Assembly: GCA_963546405.1 (NCBI GenBank)
Contig: CAUUNL010000043.1
Span: 1-13,802 of the forward strand
Length of the DNA: 13,802 nucleotides
Direction of reading: 5' to 3'
Source: Abiotrophia defectiva_A
GTDB lineage: Bacteria > Bacillota > Bacilli > Lactobacillales > Aerococcaceae
Shown here piece after piece: positions 4,777 to 12,367 of this stretch (within the stretch, counting starts at the first letter, position 1; every line of letters begins with the position of its first letter). The notes beneath the pieces are model-generated. The model was not told the DNA's origin and made no database searches. It saw only the letters and a list, made by a program, of their open reading frames with translations. The translations under genes and the position numbers were made by a program.

Positions 4777-5295
4777 TCATGATTTACCTTTACATTGCGC
4801 ACACTTACCAAAGACATCAAAGCGATGCCATTCGATTTCCACTTGCGACAAGTCAGTCTTGACCTGATCCATAGGGCAAGCATCCAAGGGGATGGTCCGG
4901 CCACATACGGTACAAATAAAATGATGATGGTGGTGACCATGATCACAGTTCCAACAATTGATGCGGAACATTTGCTCACCATTATACTCTGTTGCTTCTA
5001 GGAGGCCTTCGTCTACAAAATCATAAATATTGCGATAAGTCGTATTATAACTCATGGTTGGATAGTCTTTGGCTAATTGCTGATGAATATACTTAGCGCT
5101 CAGATAGCGTTGATTCTCTGCGAATAAATGCAGAATTTCTTGACGCTTCTTGGTCATTTTATAGCCAGCTGCTTTTAACTGTGCCATGCCACGGTTAACA
5201 ATTTCATCAACTGACATTTCTTCAGTCTCTTGATGGTCATGCGCCTGACAGTGATGATGATGCCCATGGCAATCATGATGGTGATGATCAACCAT
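4777..5295 (-). CDS. Fur-family metalloregulator, probably Zur-like, with a His/Cys-rich N-terminus
   Basis: This 172-aa repressor belongs to the Fur superfamily. Residues 1-21 are an unusual metal-binding-like tail (HHHHDCHGHHHHC and more). About 40-102 is the winged-helix DNA-binding domain (GYKMTKKRQEIL, then SYNTTYRNIYDFVDEGLLE). About 103-172 is the dimerisation and metal domain with GHHHHHFICTVCGRTI (H119-H125, C128, C131) and the terminal pair C165/C168, which form the structural zinc site. An extra C114/C117 pair precedes the histidine run. The histidine cluster plus two CxxC pairs fits Zur or PerR more than Fur proper, and Zur is my best guess. The ATG at 5293-5295 is 7 nt from AAGGGGG; the TTG six bases upstream is too close to that site. 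It is divergent from the PPDK regulator with about 60 bp between. I see no convincing Zur-box palindrome there. Confidence 0.85.
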   Translation of the reverse strand: MVDHHHHDCHGHHHHCQAHDHQETEEMSVDEIVNRGMAQLKAAGYKMTKKRQEILHLFAENQRYLSAKYIHQQLAKDYPTMSYNTTYRNIYDFVDEGLLEATEYNGEQMFRINCWNCDHGHHHHHFICTVCGRTIPLDACPMDQVKTDLSQVEIEWHRFDVFGKCAQCKGKS

Positions 5296-5315
5296 ATACA
5301 AGCCCCCTTCAAATA

Positions 5316-5324
5316 TGCTATGAT
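5316..5324 (+). promoter_or_regulatory. Possible extended -10 promoter of the PPDK regulator gene
   Basis: TGCTATGAT (5316-5324) is an extended -10 (TG-n-TATGAT) without a recognisable -35. It lies 32 bp before the ATG at 5356. No clear promoter for the divergent Fur-family gene could be identified in the same 60 bp. Confidence 0.4.
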
Positions 5325-5355
5325 GTAATTGATTAAGAATTGGAGGCGACTCACT

Positions 5356-6183
5356 ATGGAAGACACACGTCCAACTTTACATTACTTTATTATTTCGGAT
5401 GCGATTGGGGAGACTGCTCAAAAGGTTGCGCAATCATCCCTGGTTCAATATCCGTCTGCACATAAAGTATGTCACAAATACAACTTTATTTCAAATATAA
5501 ACGATTTGGATATTGCCTTAGAAGATGCAGCGGCCCATGAAGGCTTAATCTTCATGACCATGATTGATAATGAAATGGCAGCCTATGCTGAACGCTTTTT
5601 TAACAAGCACCAGCTGACTTACTATAACCTCATTCAACCCATTGTGGATGAGATTGGCTATCGGATTAACATGAAACCAACCAAGATTATTGGGGCCCAA
5701 CACGAGCTATCTGACCGCTACTTCGACAAGATTCGGGCTATGGAATACTGTATGTCTTTTGATGATGGTAAGGACCCCAAAGGTTTCGAAGAAGCCGATA
5801 TCATCCTACTGGGTGTCTCCCGTACAGGTAAGACGCCTCTCTCCATGTATCTGGCCATGTTAGGTTACAAGGCAGCTAACCTGCCACTAATTCCAGAAAA
5901 TGAATTACCAGAAATTCTCTTCAAGTTAGACCCTAACAAGATTGTCGGACTGACTAACCGTGTAGAAGTTATTAATCAACACCGAGATGCCCGTATGCGG
6001 GAATATGGCATCACCAGTCCAACCAAGTACGCCTCCTTCGATCGCATTCAGGAAGAATTTGACTTTGCACAAGAGGTTTATGAACGCATTGGCTGCCAAA
6101 CCCTAGACGTCTCCCAACGCAGCATTGAAGAATCAGCTGCTATTATCCTCAAGATGCTAGACCTACACAAACATGAAAGCTAA
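5356..6183 (+). CDS. Pyruvate, phosphate dikinase regulatory protein (bifunctional kinase/phosphorylase)
   Basis: This 275-aa protein of the PPSR (formerly DUF299) family catalyses ADP-dependent threonine phosphorylation that inactivates its dikinase target, and Pi-dependent dephosphorylation that restores it. It controls pyruvate/phosphoenolpyruvate interconversion in the cytosol. Recognised signatures are the N-terminal HYFIISDAIGETAQ (9-22), EIGYRINMKPTKIIGAQHELSDRYF-type residues around 99-123, and the P-loop-like LGVSRTGKTPLSMYLAMLGY (152-171). The start is ATG 5356, 9 nt behind GGAGG; a TTG at 5329 lies upstream of that site. The B. subtilis homologue is YqfL. Whether the target here is PPDK or PEP synthase cannot be told, because no target gene is in the window. 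It ends just before a strong bidirectional terminator. Confidence 0.93.
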   Translation: MEDTRPTLHYFIISDAIGETAQKVAQSSLVQYPSAHKVCHKYNFISNINDLDIALEDAAAHEGLIFMTMIDNEMAAYAERFFNKHQLTYYNLIQPIVDEIGYRINMKPTKIIGAQHELSDRYFDKIRAMEYCMSFDDGKDPKGFEEADIILLGVSRTGKTPLSMYLAMLGYKAANLPLIPENELPEILFKLDPNKIVGLTNRVEVINQHRDARMREYGITSPTKYASFDRIQEEFDFAQEVYERIGCQTLDVSQRSIEESAAIILKMLDLHKHES

Positions 6184-6186
6184 GGC

Positions 6187-6224
6187 AAAATGCCCTGACA
6201 GAACATTCTGTCAGGGCATTTTTT
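6187..6224. terminator. Strong bidirectional terminator between convergent genes
   Basis: TGCCCTGACAGAA (6191-6203) pairs perfectly with TTCTGTCAGGGCA (6206-6218), flanked by AAAA on the left and TTTTTT on the right. The A/T flanks give a U tract on either strand, so it ends both the PPDK-regulator transcript and the hisS-aspS transcript. Confidence 0.95.
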
Positions 6225-6228
6225 ATGC

Positions 6229-7995
6229 TTATTCTGCCTCTACTTGGAGATGTAACTCTTGTAATTGAGCACTAGCTACATCACTTGGAGCTTGGATAAA
6301 GGTATCCACCCCACGACCATTCTTAGGAAAGGCAATGACTTCCCGGATGTTTGGCTCTTTGGCTAAGAGCATGACCAAACGGTCTAAACCGAGTGCCAAA
6401 CCACCATGTGGCGGGAAACCGTAGTCTAAGGCATCCAAGAGGAAGCCAAATTGACTTTGTGCCTCTTCTGGTGTGAAACCAAGCAAGTCGAACATCTGCT
6501 CTTGCATGGCACGGGTGTGAATCCGGATGGAGCCCCCACCAATCTCATAGCCGTTAAGCACGATGTCATAGGCCTGCGCCAGGGCTTGATCTGGATTGGC
6601 CTTAAGGGCTTCTAAATCAAGGTTTTGTGGCGAAGTAAATGGGTGGTGGGCTGCGAAGTAGCGCCTTGCTTCTTCGTCATATTCGAAGAGTGGCCAGTCC
6701 GTAATCCAGACAAAGGCTAAGGCATCCTCGTCGAAGAGTTGATGAGCTTTGGCTAGGTTAACCCGTAACTCACCCAAAGCAGCAGCAACCACTTGAGGTT
6801 TATCCGCTACGAAGAAGAGAATGTCACCAGGTTCCCCTTGGGTCAAGTCAAGAATAGCTTGTGTGTCAGCTGGGTCAGCAAAAAACTTGGCAATTGGACC
6901 GTTCAAGCCTTCTTCCGTTACTTTCAACCAGGCAAGGCCTTTGGCACCATATGGTTTGACTACTTCTACTAAAGCATCCGCGGTCTTACGAGTGTAATCA
7001 TCGGCTTGCCCCTTGAGGTTAATAGCCTTAACCTGGCCACCCTCTTTGACCGTGTTAGCAAAGACAGAAAATTGACAGTTGGCAGCAAAGTCACTTAAAT
7101 CCTTCAAGGTCATTTCAAAACGAATATCTGGTTTATCCACCCCATAATGAGCCATGGCATGGGCATAAGTCATGCTTGGGAAGGCATCAGTCATATCCAG
7201 ACCTCTGGTAGCCTTGACCACTTCTTTGAGCATTTGTTCCACGATTTCTTGGATGTCGGCTTGGTTTAAGAAGCTAGTTTCCAAGTCAATCTGGGTAAAT
7301 TCTGGTTGGCGGTCACCCCGCAAGTCTTCATCACGGAAGCAACGCACAATTTGATAGTAACGGTCAAAGCCTGCCCCCATCAACAACTGCTTGAATAATT
7401 GCGGTGATTGAGGTAAAGCGAAGAACTTACCTGCTTCACGGGTTGCAACCAAGTAGTCGCGCGCCCCTTCAGGTGTGGACTTAGTCAAATAAGGTGTCTC
7501 AACATCGATAAAGCCTGACTCATCCAAATAACGGCGGATGGCGCTCGTAACTTGGTGACGGAGGCGTAAGTTAGCTTGCATACGTGGACGACGAAGGTCT
7601 AGGAAGCGATGACGCATACGGAGATCATCTTGAATTTCAGCCTCATTGTCTAAGTAGATAGGTGGTGTCTTAGAAGTAGCTAAAATGGTCAACTTTTCAG
7701 CCATCAACTCAAAATCACCGGTCGGAATTTTGGCGTTACGTTGTTTCTCATCACGGTATTGCAGCGTCCCAGTCACTTCTAGGACATACTCACTACGAAT
7801 GCGTTCAGCGTTGGCCATGGTTTCCCCTAAGTGGTCGCCATTGAGCACAACCTGACAGAAACCTTCGCGGTCTCTTAAGTCAATAAAGATTAGGCCACCT
7901 AGGTCGCGTCGTTTTTGTACCCAACCTTTAAGTGTGACTGTTTGGCCAACTTGTTCTTGGCCGACTTGCCCACAGTATAAACGTTGTGTGGTCAT
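6229..7995 (-). CDS. aspS: Aspartyl-tRNA synthetase
   Basis: This 588-aa class IIb synthetase charges tRNA-Asp. The OB-fold anticodon-binding domain is at about 1-110 (GWVQKRRDLGGLIFIDLRDR). The catalytic core starts at about 125 with motif 1 (FIDVETPYLTKSTPEGARDY), followed by motif 2 (IVRCFRDEDLRGDRQPEFTQ, about 216-235). A bacterial GAD insertion domain lies at about 290-410, and motif 3 is GLALGLDRLVMLL (532-544, Arg539). Length is normal for the bacterial type. The ATG overlaps the hisS stop as TAATG, and the ribosome site AAGGGGG lies in the last hisS codons, so translation is coupled. Whether the enzyme discriminates between tRNA-Asp and tRNA-Asn cannot be judged from this sequence alone. 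Expression is governed by the T-box leader in front of hisS. Confidence 0.98.
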   Translation of the reverse strand: MTTQRLYCGQVGQEQVGQTVTLKGWVQKRRDLGGLIFIDLRDREGFCQVVLNGDHLGETMANAERIRSEYVLEVTGTLQYRDEKQRNAKIPTGDFELMAEKLTILATSKTPPIYLDNEAEIQDDLRMRHRFLDLRRPRMQANLRLRHQVTSAIRRYLDESGFIDVETPYLTKSTPEGARDYLVATREAGKFFALPQSPQLFKQLLMGAGFDRYYQIVRCFRDEDLRGDRQPEFTQIDLETSFLNQADIQEIVEQMLKEVVKATRGLDMTDAFPSMTYAHAMAHYGVDKPDIRFEMTLKDLSDFAANCQFSVFANTVKEGGQVKAINLKGQADDYTRKTADALVEVVKPYGAKGLAWLKVTEEGLNGPIAKFFADPADTQAILDLTQGEPGDILFFVADKPQVVAAALGELRVNLAKAHQLFDEDALAFVWITDWPLFEYDEEARRYFAAHHPFTSPQNLDLEALKANPDQALAQAYDIVLNGYEIGGGSIRIHTRAMQEQMFDLLGFTPEEAQSQFGFLLDALDYGFPPHGGLALGLDRLVMLLAKEPNIREVIAFPKNGRGVDTFIQAPSDVASAQLQELHLQVEAE

Positions 7996-9323
7996 TAAAA
8001 TTCCCCCTTAAAATACTTATCAATGACTGAGGTATCCACTGTTAATTGGCGATAGGTCCCCATAAAATCTTCTAATACTTGATCAAGTGGCAGTGTAACT
8101 TGCTTACCACTGGTTGGATGCTTGGCTTGTACGGTCCCAGCTGCTAACTCGTCTTCCCCAATCGTTAAAATCACTTGGGCTTTAAGCTTATCTGCTTGCT
8201 TGAATTGAGCCTTAAGACCGCGATCCAGGTAATCCCGCTCTGCCAACAAGCCTTCTTTACGGGCTGCTTGAACTAGACGTAAGGCCATGATATTGCTTGC
8301 CTGGCCTAGGCCCATAACGTAAACGTCGAAAGGCTCAGCTTCAGGCACTTCCACTTCCTGTTGCTTAAGGAGTAGCAAGAGCCGTTCTACCCCAATCCCG
8401 AAGCCAAAACCAGGTGTAGCAGGTCCACCAAGAGCCTCTACCAGCCCATCATAACGGCCACCACCACAGATGGTAGATTTAGCCCCAATGGCTTGATCAT
8501 CTACCATAATCTCAAAAATCGTATCTTGATAGTAATCCAAGCCACGGACCACTGATGGATCCACAAGATATGGAATCTCTAAGGCCTCCAACATGGCCTT
8601 TACGGTCTCGAAGTGTTCCTTGCTTTCTGGGCTTAGGTAGTCCGGAATTTTTGGCGCATTGGCTACTAGAGCCTTATCTTCTGGCGCCTTGGAATCTAAA
8701 ATCCGCATAGGATTATCCGTCAGGCGTCGTTGTGAGTCCGCACTTAACTGGTCAGCCAATGGGGTGAAATAGTCGACCAAGGCTTGACGGTAGCGCGCCC
8801 GGTCCTGGCTAGAGCCCAAGGAATTGATATAGAGAGTCAAACCTTCAATGCCCAATTCCTGGAAGAAATCCCAAGCCAGCGCAATAGTTTCCGCATCGGT
8901 CGCTGGATTAGTTGAACCGAAGACCTCTACCCCAATCTGATTAAATTGACGTTGTCGGCCGGCTTGAGGGCGTTCATAACGGAACATGGACCCCATATAG
9001 TAGACTTTGTATGGTTTAGCATGTTCAGGGCCAAAAAGTTTGTTCTCAACAAAGGCCCGAACAACCCCTGCCGTTCCTTCCGGACGCAAAGCGCAATGGC
9101 GGTCGCCCTTATCCTTAAAGTCATACATTTCCTTGGATACAATCTCCGAAGTATCCCCTGATGAGCGAGCAAATAGCTCATAGGCTTCAAATAATGGGGT
9201 TCGGATTTCTTGGAAATTATAGGTTTCAAAAACAGCGCGGGCTGAATCTTCTATATACTGCCAGATTCGACTTTCTGCTGGCAAGATATCAACCGTGCCC
9301 TTCATTCTTTTAACTTGTGCCAT
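7995..9323 (-). CDS. hisS: Histidyl-tRNA synthetase
   Basis: This 442-aa class IIa synthetase charges tRNA-His. Seen are the N-terminal KGTVDILPAES, the class II motif 1 region (FQEIRTPLFEAYELFARS, about 37-54), motif 2 (YYMGSMFRYERPQAGRQRQF, 108-127), the histidine-specific RGLDYYQDTIFEI, motif 3 (GFGFGIGVERLLLLL), and a C-terminal anticodon-binding domain from about 330 (FDVYVMGLGQ, DRGLKAQFKQADK). The ATG at 9321-9323 is 8 nt from AGGAGG; an internal ATG at codon 7 is less likely. It is the first gene of the hisS-aspS operon and is preceded by a T-box leader with its own promoter. Upstream lies a LytH-like amidase, a neighbourhood also known from staphylococci and bacilli. Confidence 0.98.
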   Translation of the reverse strand: MAQVKRMKGTVDILPAESRIWQYIEDSARAVFETYNFQEIRTPLFEAYELFARSSGDTSEIVSKEMYDFKDKGDRHCALRPEGTAGVVRAFVENKLFGPEHAKPYKVYYMGSMFRYERPQAGRQRQFNQIGVEVFGSTNPATDAETIALAWDFFQELGIEGLTLYINSLGSSQDRARYRQALVDYFTPLADQLSADSQRRLTDNPMRILDSKAPEDKALVANAPKIPDYLSPESKEHFETVKAMLEALEIPYLVDPSVVRGLDYYQDTIFEIMVDDQAIGAKSTICGGGRYDGLVEALGGPATPGFGFGIGVERLLLLLKQQEVEVPEAEPFDVYVMGLGQASNIMALRLVQAARKEGLLAERDYLDRGLKAQFKQADKLKAQVILTIGEDELAAGTVQAKHPTSGKQVTLPLDQVLEDFMGTYRQLTVDTSVIDKYFKGEF

Positions 9324-9361
9324 GATTATTGCCTCCTAGTAATATTGGTGATGGTTCTCTA

Positions 9362-9406
9362 TAAAAGCAAACACGTCCTATAACCCCTGAGGATTATAGG
9401 ACGTGT
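9362..9406 (-). terminator. T-box intrinsic terminator
   Basis: Arms ACACGTCCTATAA (9371-9383) and TTATAGGACGTGT (9394-9406) form a 13-bp stem around a 10-nt loop. On the minus strand it is followed by TTGCTTTTA (9362-9370). It is mutually exclusive with the antiterminator formed by the T-box sequence at 9412-9424. Confidence 0.9.
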
Positions 9407-9598
9407 TAAAACGTGGTACCACCTATTCTTCGCATGATTACTACATGCCTTTGGACCGTAACGGGGTCAGCGGAACAAGTTTTCACTTATTCATCTCGGT
9501 AGTGTCTTGAAGGTTATATTTGTGTCCTTGCAGCCTAGGGACCACTCTCTGAAGTTAAAACCTCTACTTGTCTACGTCATCGATTTCTTTGCTTATTT
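9362..9598 (-). ncRNA. T-box riboswitch leader of hisS-aspS
   Basis: This leader RNA couples operon readthrough to uncharged tRNA. The conserved T-box core AGGTGGTACCACG is at 9412-9424. The Stem I parts seen are AGAGAG (9545-9550), the specifier-loop AGTA (9565-9568), and a closing helix GTAG (9572-9575) with CTAC (9499-9502). Inside the loop is GACAC (9502-9506). GAC, followed by A, is best placed as specifier (Asp). CAC (His) overlaps it, but its last C would also pair in the closing helix. The acceptor-pairing bulge is TGGT. U can pair with discriminator G of tRNA-Asp by wobble but not with C73 of tRNA-His, which also favours Asp. The terminator of the switch is at 9362-9406. The start of the RNA is estimated from the promoter. 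Confidence 0.93.
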
Positions 9599-9604
9599 CT
9601 CTGT

Positions 9605-9633
9605 ATTTTACCTCGTTTTATTCCATACGTCAA
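9605..9633 (-). promoter_or_regulatory. hisS-aspS promoter
   Basis: On the minus strand, -35 TTGACG (9628-9633) and -10 TAAAAT (9605-9610) have a 17-bp spacer. The -35 begins only two bases after the stop codon of the upstream amidase gene, with no terminator between. Confidence 0.85.
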
Positions 9634-9635
9634 GC

Positions 9636-11012
9636 CTATTGTGATCTAGATGAAGATTCTAAATACTGCTCCAGACCCTTAACGATGGCCTCCGCCACTG
9701 CATCGTAGTAGCCAGAATTTTGAATCAGTTTCAAGTCGTCCTTATTACTCATGTAACCCAATTCTAAGAGCAGACTTGGCTGATGATTTTCTCTTAAGAC
9801 ATAATAGTTCCCGAAGTGAACCCCGTTATTACCAACAGCTTGATTATTGAGTTGAATTTTACCCAATTCTGTGTTGACTAAATTAGCCAAAGATTCATCT
9901 TGGGTATGATAGTAGTAGGTCGTAATACCCGAAGCGATGTTGCTGCTGGCCTCATCAAAGTGAATACTGATAAAGGCATCGACTTTTCCCTGATTAGATA
10001 GCTGAGCCCGCTCTTCTAAGCTGACATCTGTGTCGGTAGTACGGCTCATGATGACGACCGCGCCTTGAGCTTCCAGTTTGGATTTTAAGACATTCGAAGC
10101 AGCCAAGGTGACGGCCTTCTCTTGAGCATATGGATCTTGACTAATGGCACCTGGATCACTACCGCCGTGACCGGCATCAATTAAGATAACTGCGCCATTG
10201 AGCGAACGTGCAATTGGCCCATCCACATGGTCTTTAGACGCATCCTCAAAGGCCACAATCCGAGATTCTACATAACCACGTTGGCCATTTTGGTCCTCTA
10301 CATGATAGAACTCCGTCCCGTCGTCACCATTAACCGTTCCTAGATATTTGAACCGTTGATTAAAGCTTGGGTTGTAGTAAGGCGTGCTCTCAAGATTAGG
10401 CTCACTATGGAAGGCCTGGCCTTCTGAGCGAACTTGAATATATTGAGCATTAGTAATGTCAATATTCTCAGGCCGGATGGTCTCTTGTTGAGCTTGGATT
10501 TGCTCCTTAGTCGACAGGGTTAAATCAGCCGTGGCTACATAGCCCGGTTGGTTATTGACAATCAATTCAGTCCAGCCCTTAGACTCACTGACCACATCAT
10601 ACTGGTAGCCTTCGGTCAAATCCCGAATCTTGGCGCTCGAAGTGGATGCCCGCTGGTAGAAAGGCGTCGTTTTCTTAACTTGTGCTGTCAAGCCTTGGTC
10701 AGATGACAGGCTTGGTTGATCTAATAGCCATTGGGGCAACCAACCTTCCCGTTGACGATAGCGAACATTAAGCCAGTTCTCTTCCTTCTTAATGAGATGG
10801 ACCACTTGATCTTTGCTAATAGTACTAATAGCCTTGGAATTAGTATCTGGGGCTTGTCGCAGGGTCACACTGGCATTTTGAATGGTCACCTGACTAGAGG
10901 TTTGAACCCAGAAAACCACCAGGCTAGACAGGGTCAGAATGACTAGCAAGACTAGCAAGGGGAAATAGCGTGGTGACCGCATGGCTTGCCCTAATTTATT
11001 GATCTTTTGCAC
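9636..11012 (-). CDS. Membrane-anchored N-acetylmuramoyl-L-alanine amidase, SH3b repeats plus Amidase_3 (LytH-like)
   Basis: This 458-aa cell-wall hydrolase cleaves the bond between MurNAc and the stem peptide, acting outside the membrane. Residues 17-37 form a single N-terminal transmembrane anchor. Three bacterial SH3-like segments follow, at about 42-98 (SVTLRQAPDTNSKAI, EGWLPQWLL), 108-165 (FYQRASTSSAKIR, PGYVATADL) and 190-255 (QYIQVRSEGQAFHSEP, RGYVESRIV). About 273-450 is the zinc amidase with VILIDAGHGGSDPGA (His282), EKAV (Glu298), ISIHFDEAS (His351) and LLLELGYMSN (Glu417), so the catalytic set is complete. The GTG start at 11010-11012 is favoured by AAAGGAGGGGG right upstream; the first ATG is ten codons inside. 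LytH of S. aureus, also next to hisS, is shorter and has fewer SH3b units. The gene has its own promoter but no terminator before hisS. Confidence 0.92.
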   Translation of the reverse strand: MQKINKLGQAMRSPRYFPLLVLLVILTLSSLVVFWVQTSSQVTIQNASVTLRQAPDTNSKAISTISKDQVVHLIKKEENWLNVRYRQREGWLPQWLLDQPSLSSDQGLTAQVKKTTPFYQRASTSSAKIRDLTEGYQYDVVSESKGWTELIVNNQPGYVATADLTLSTKEQIQAQQETIRPENIDITNAQYIQVRSEGQAFHSEPNLESTPYYNPSFNQRFKYLGTVNGDDGTEFYHVEDQNGQRGYVESRIVAFEDASKDHVDGPIARSLNGAVILIDAGHGGSDPGAISQDPYAQEKAVTLAASNVLKSKLEAQGAVVIMSRTTDTDVSLEERAQLSNQGKVDAFISIHFDEASSNIASGITTYYYHTQDESLANLVNTELGKIQLNNQAVGNNGVHFGNYYVLRENHQPSLLLELGYMSNKDDLKLIQNSGYYDAVAEAIVKGLEQYLESSSRSQ

Positions 11013-11044
11013 TTTATTCCCCCTCCTTTCACTAATGCTAATCT

Positions 11045-11074
11045 ATTATATCAAGCGTTTTCCTGTATTTTCAA
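11045..11074 (-). promoter_or_regulatory. Amidase gene promoter
   Basis: On the minus strand, -35 TTGAAA (11069-11074) and perfect -10 TATAAT (11045-11050) are separated by 18 bp, about 32 bp before the GTG start codon. Confidence 0.8.
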
Positions 11075-11120
11075 CTTATGATTGTGCTTGTCATCTAAAC
11101 GTAATATAGTTTCTGGACAA

Positions 11121-11159
11121 ATAGTAAGAAAACAGCTCGTAGTCAGTACTACGAGCTGT
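11121..11159 (-). terminator. rpmG terminator
   Basis: ACAGCTCGTAGT (11132-11143) and ACTACGAGCTGT (11148-11159) form a perfect 12-bp stem with a 4-nt loop. On the minus strand it is followed by TTTTCTTACTATTT. It isolates rpmG from the amidase gene. Between it and the amidase promoter I see nothing else. Confidence 0.9.
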
Positions 11160-11181
11160 GGCTTGTATCTTATGCCGCGTC

Positions 11182-11334
11182 TTACTTCTTCACTTCACGG
11201 TGTAAAGTTACTTTACGCAATCTTGGGCAGTATTTTTTTACTTCTAAACGATCTGGGTTATTACGTTTGTTTTTGGTAGTTAAGTAATTACGATCGCCGC
11301 ATTCTGTACATTCTAAGTTAATGTTAACACGCAT
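11182..11334 (-). CDS. rpmG: 50S ribosomal protein L33
   Basis: This 50-aa ribosomal protein of the large subunit begins MRVNINLECTECGDRNYLTT and contains KNKRNNPDRLEVKKYCPRLR, the L33 signature. The zinc-ribbon cysteines C9, C12 and C36 are present, but the fourth position (39) is leucine. This CPRLR form is, as far as I recall, common in lactobacilli-like relatives and is not a frameshift. The ATG at 11332-11334 lies 8 nt behind AGGAGG. It is a monocistronic gene with its own promoter (11387-11416) and a strong terminator. Firmicutes often have several rpmG copies, sometimes zinc-regulated. Nothing here shows zinc control, although a Zur-like gene lies about 6 kb away. Confidence 0.97.
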   Translation of the reverse strand: MRVNINLECTECGDRNYLTTKNKRNNPDRLEVKKYCPRLRKVTLHREVKK

Positions 11335-11386
11335 TGTCACAACCTCCTCAAATCATTTCTTGCTGATACCTCAACAGTACTCAAGT

Positions 11387-11416
11387 ATTATAGCACGAAC
11401 ACTTTATAAATCTCAA
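11387..11416 (-). promoter_or_regulatory. rpmG promoter
   Basis: On the minus strand, -35 TTGAGA (11411-11416) and -10 TATAAT (11387-11392) are separated by 18 bp, with a TG one base before the -10 (extended -10). Confidence 0.8.
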
Positions 11417-11437
11417 GCCTTTTTTGAAAAAACTTGA
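11413..11437 (-). terminator. Weak hairpin after the zinc-ribbon operon
   Basis: TCAAG (11413-11417) and CTTGA (11433-11437) flank complementary runs (T6 and A6) with a two-base bulge. On the minus strand only a loosely T-rich tail (ATTTATAAAG) follows, so termination may be inefficient. The rpmG -35 box lies in its distal arm. Confidence 0.3.
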
Positions 11438-11448
11438 AATTCTAAGCA

Positions 11449-12336
11449 TTAGCGGACAATCGAGACGAGGACGCCCATGGTCATTAGGATGAGAGCGTAG
11501 GTAATTGCCACATAATAGATTTTATTAGGCCATTTCATCGGAACTTTAGCACTAGCTTCTGTTTGCCAAGTAGCGAAGGCTGGCACTCCCATGAAATAAA
11601 GGTAGAGAAATCCCAATACAGGGCCGGCCGTCACCAAGGAAGCAGGCATTAGTCGAGCAAACAAGGTGTAAAACAGCATAATGAGAATATAAGCAGGATA
11701 ATATGAAACCAATCGATTTAGAGCCATAGTAAAGCTGAGTTCAACGCCTAGCACAAAACGCTTAACCAAATAAATGCTAAAGGCTGCGACAATAATTAAA
11801 ATTCCTAAGTATAAGGTTATACGTGGAATCGCATTATTAAGTATTTGGCTGACATACTCTTTACCATACATACCTAAAGAATCTACTTGTTGAACCGTAA
11901 TTTGATCAAACTTTGGTAGATCACCCCGCATTAGTTGAATCAAGAGATCAGCAATCCCAATACCCACACTCCATAAAAAGAGATAAGTAGAAATAAGAAC
12001 GCCAACAAAAGTAAACCAAGCATAGTATCCAGGACTACGAGGATCTTGGTGACCTGGGCGAGTAAAATTCTGATAAAAATGGCTCCAATAGGCCTTTGCC
12101 TGTTCCTTAGCTTGTTCCTTGGCTAAATCCATATCTACAGTCGCAGTGATTTTAGCAGCTTCTCGGACATGAGCCACAGGTGTGACTGCCTCCGCGCTTG
12201 TACTAGAGTTTGTGGTAGAGTTAGTAGTCAAACTACCATCACCATGGTTTTCTACAGCTTCTTGAGCTGTTCCACACTTAGGACAGAATTTTACTTGATC
12301 CTTGAGTTCAGCATTACAGTTTTGACATTGTTTCAT
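11449..12336 (-). CDS. Zinc-ribbon polytopic membrane protein, unknown function
   Basis: This is a 295-aa protein. Residues 4-21 are a zinc ribbon with C4, C7, C18 and C21 (CQNC and CPKC). Residues 25-60 are a low-complexity Ser/Thr-rich linker, and 61-90 are a charged probable helix (LAKEQAKEQAKAYW). About five hydrophobic segments follow, at 105-135, 172-192, 212-232, 236-256 and 273-293. I recognise the general architecture, a cytoplasmic zinc ribbon plus a membrane domain as in several uncharacterised Lactobacillales proteins, but no function. I chose ATG 12334-12336 because GGAG lies 9 nt upstream and the zinc ribbon begins there. A longer reading to 12441 would overlap the upstream gene. 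It follows the serine-hydrolase gene by 31 bp with no terminator, so the two are probably co-transcribed, and both zinc ribbons have identical cysteine spacing. Confidence 0.8.
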   Translation of the reverse strand: MKQCQNCNAELKDQVKFCPKCGTAQEAVENHGDGSLTTNSTTNSSTSAEAVTPVAHVREAAKITATVDMDLAKEQAKEQAKAYWSHFYQNFTRPGHQDPRSPGYYAWFTFVGVLISTYLFLWSVGIGIADLLIQLMRGDLPKFDQITVQQVDSLGMYGKEYVSQILNNAIPRITLYLGILIIVAAFSIYLVKRFVLGVELSFTMALNRLVSYYPAYILIMLFYTLFARLMPASLVTAGPVLGFLYLYFMGVPAFATWQTEASAKVPMKWPNKIYYVAITYALILMTMGVLVSIVR

Positions 12337-12367
12337 TATTTTCACTCCATTATCATTCCATGTATTA

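Noticed and set aside
5296..5355. Zur or Fur box autoregulating the Fur-family gene
   Set aside because: I could not find a convincing inverted repeat in the 60-bp divergent region.
11082..11279. 65-codon plus-strand frame over the rpmG region
   Set aside because: It runs through the rpmG terminator and antisense to rpmG and has no ribosome site.
11182..11334. Degenerate or frameshifted L33 because the fourth cysteine is missing
   Set aside because: The protein is full length and the YCPRLR form is a normal variant in related bacteria as far as I recall.
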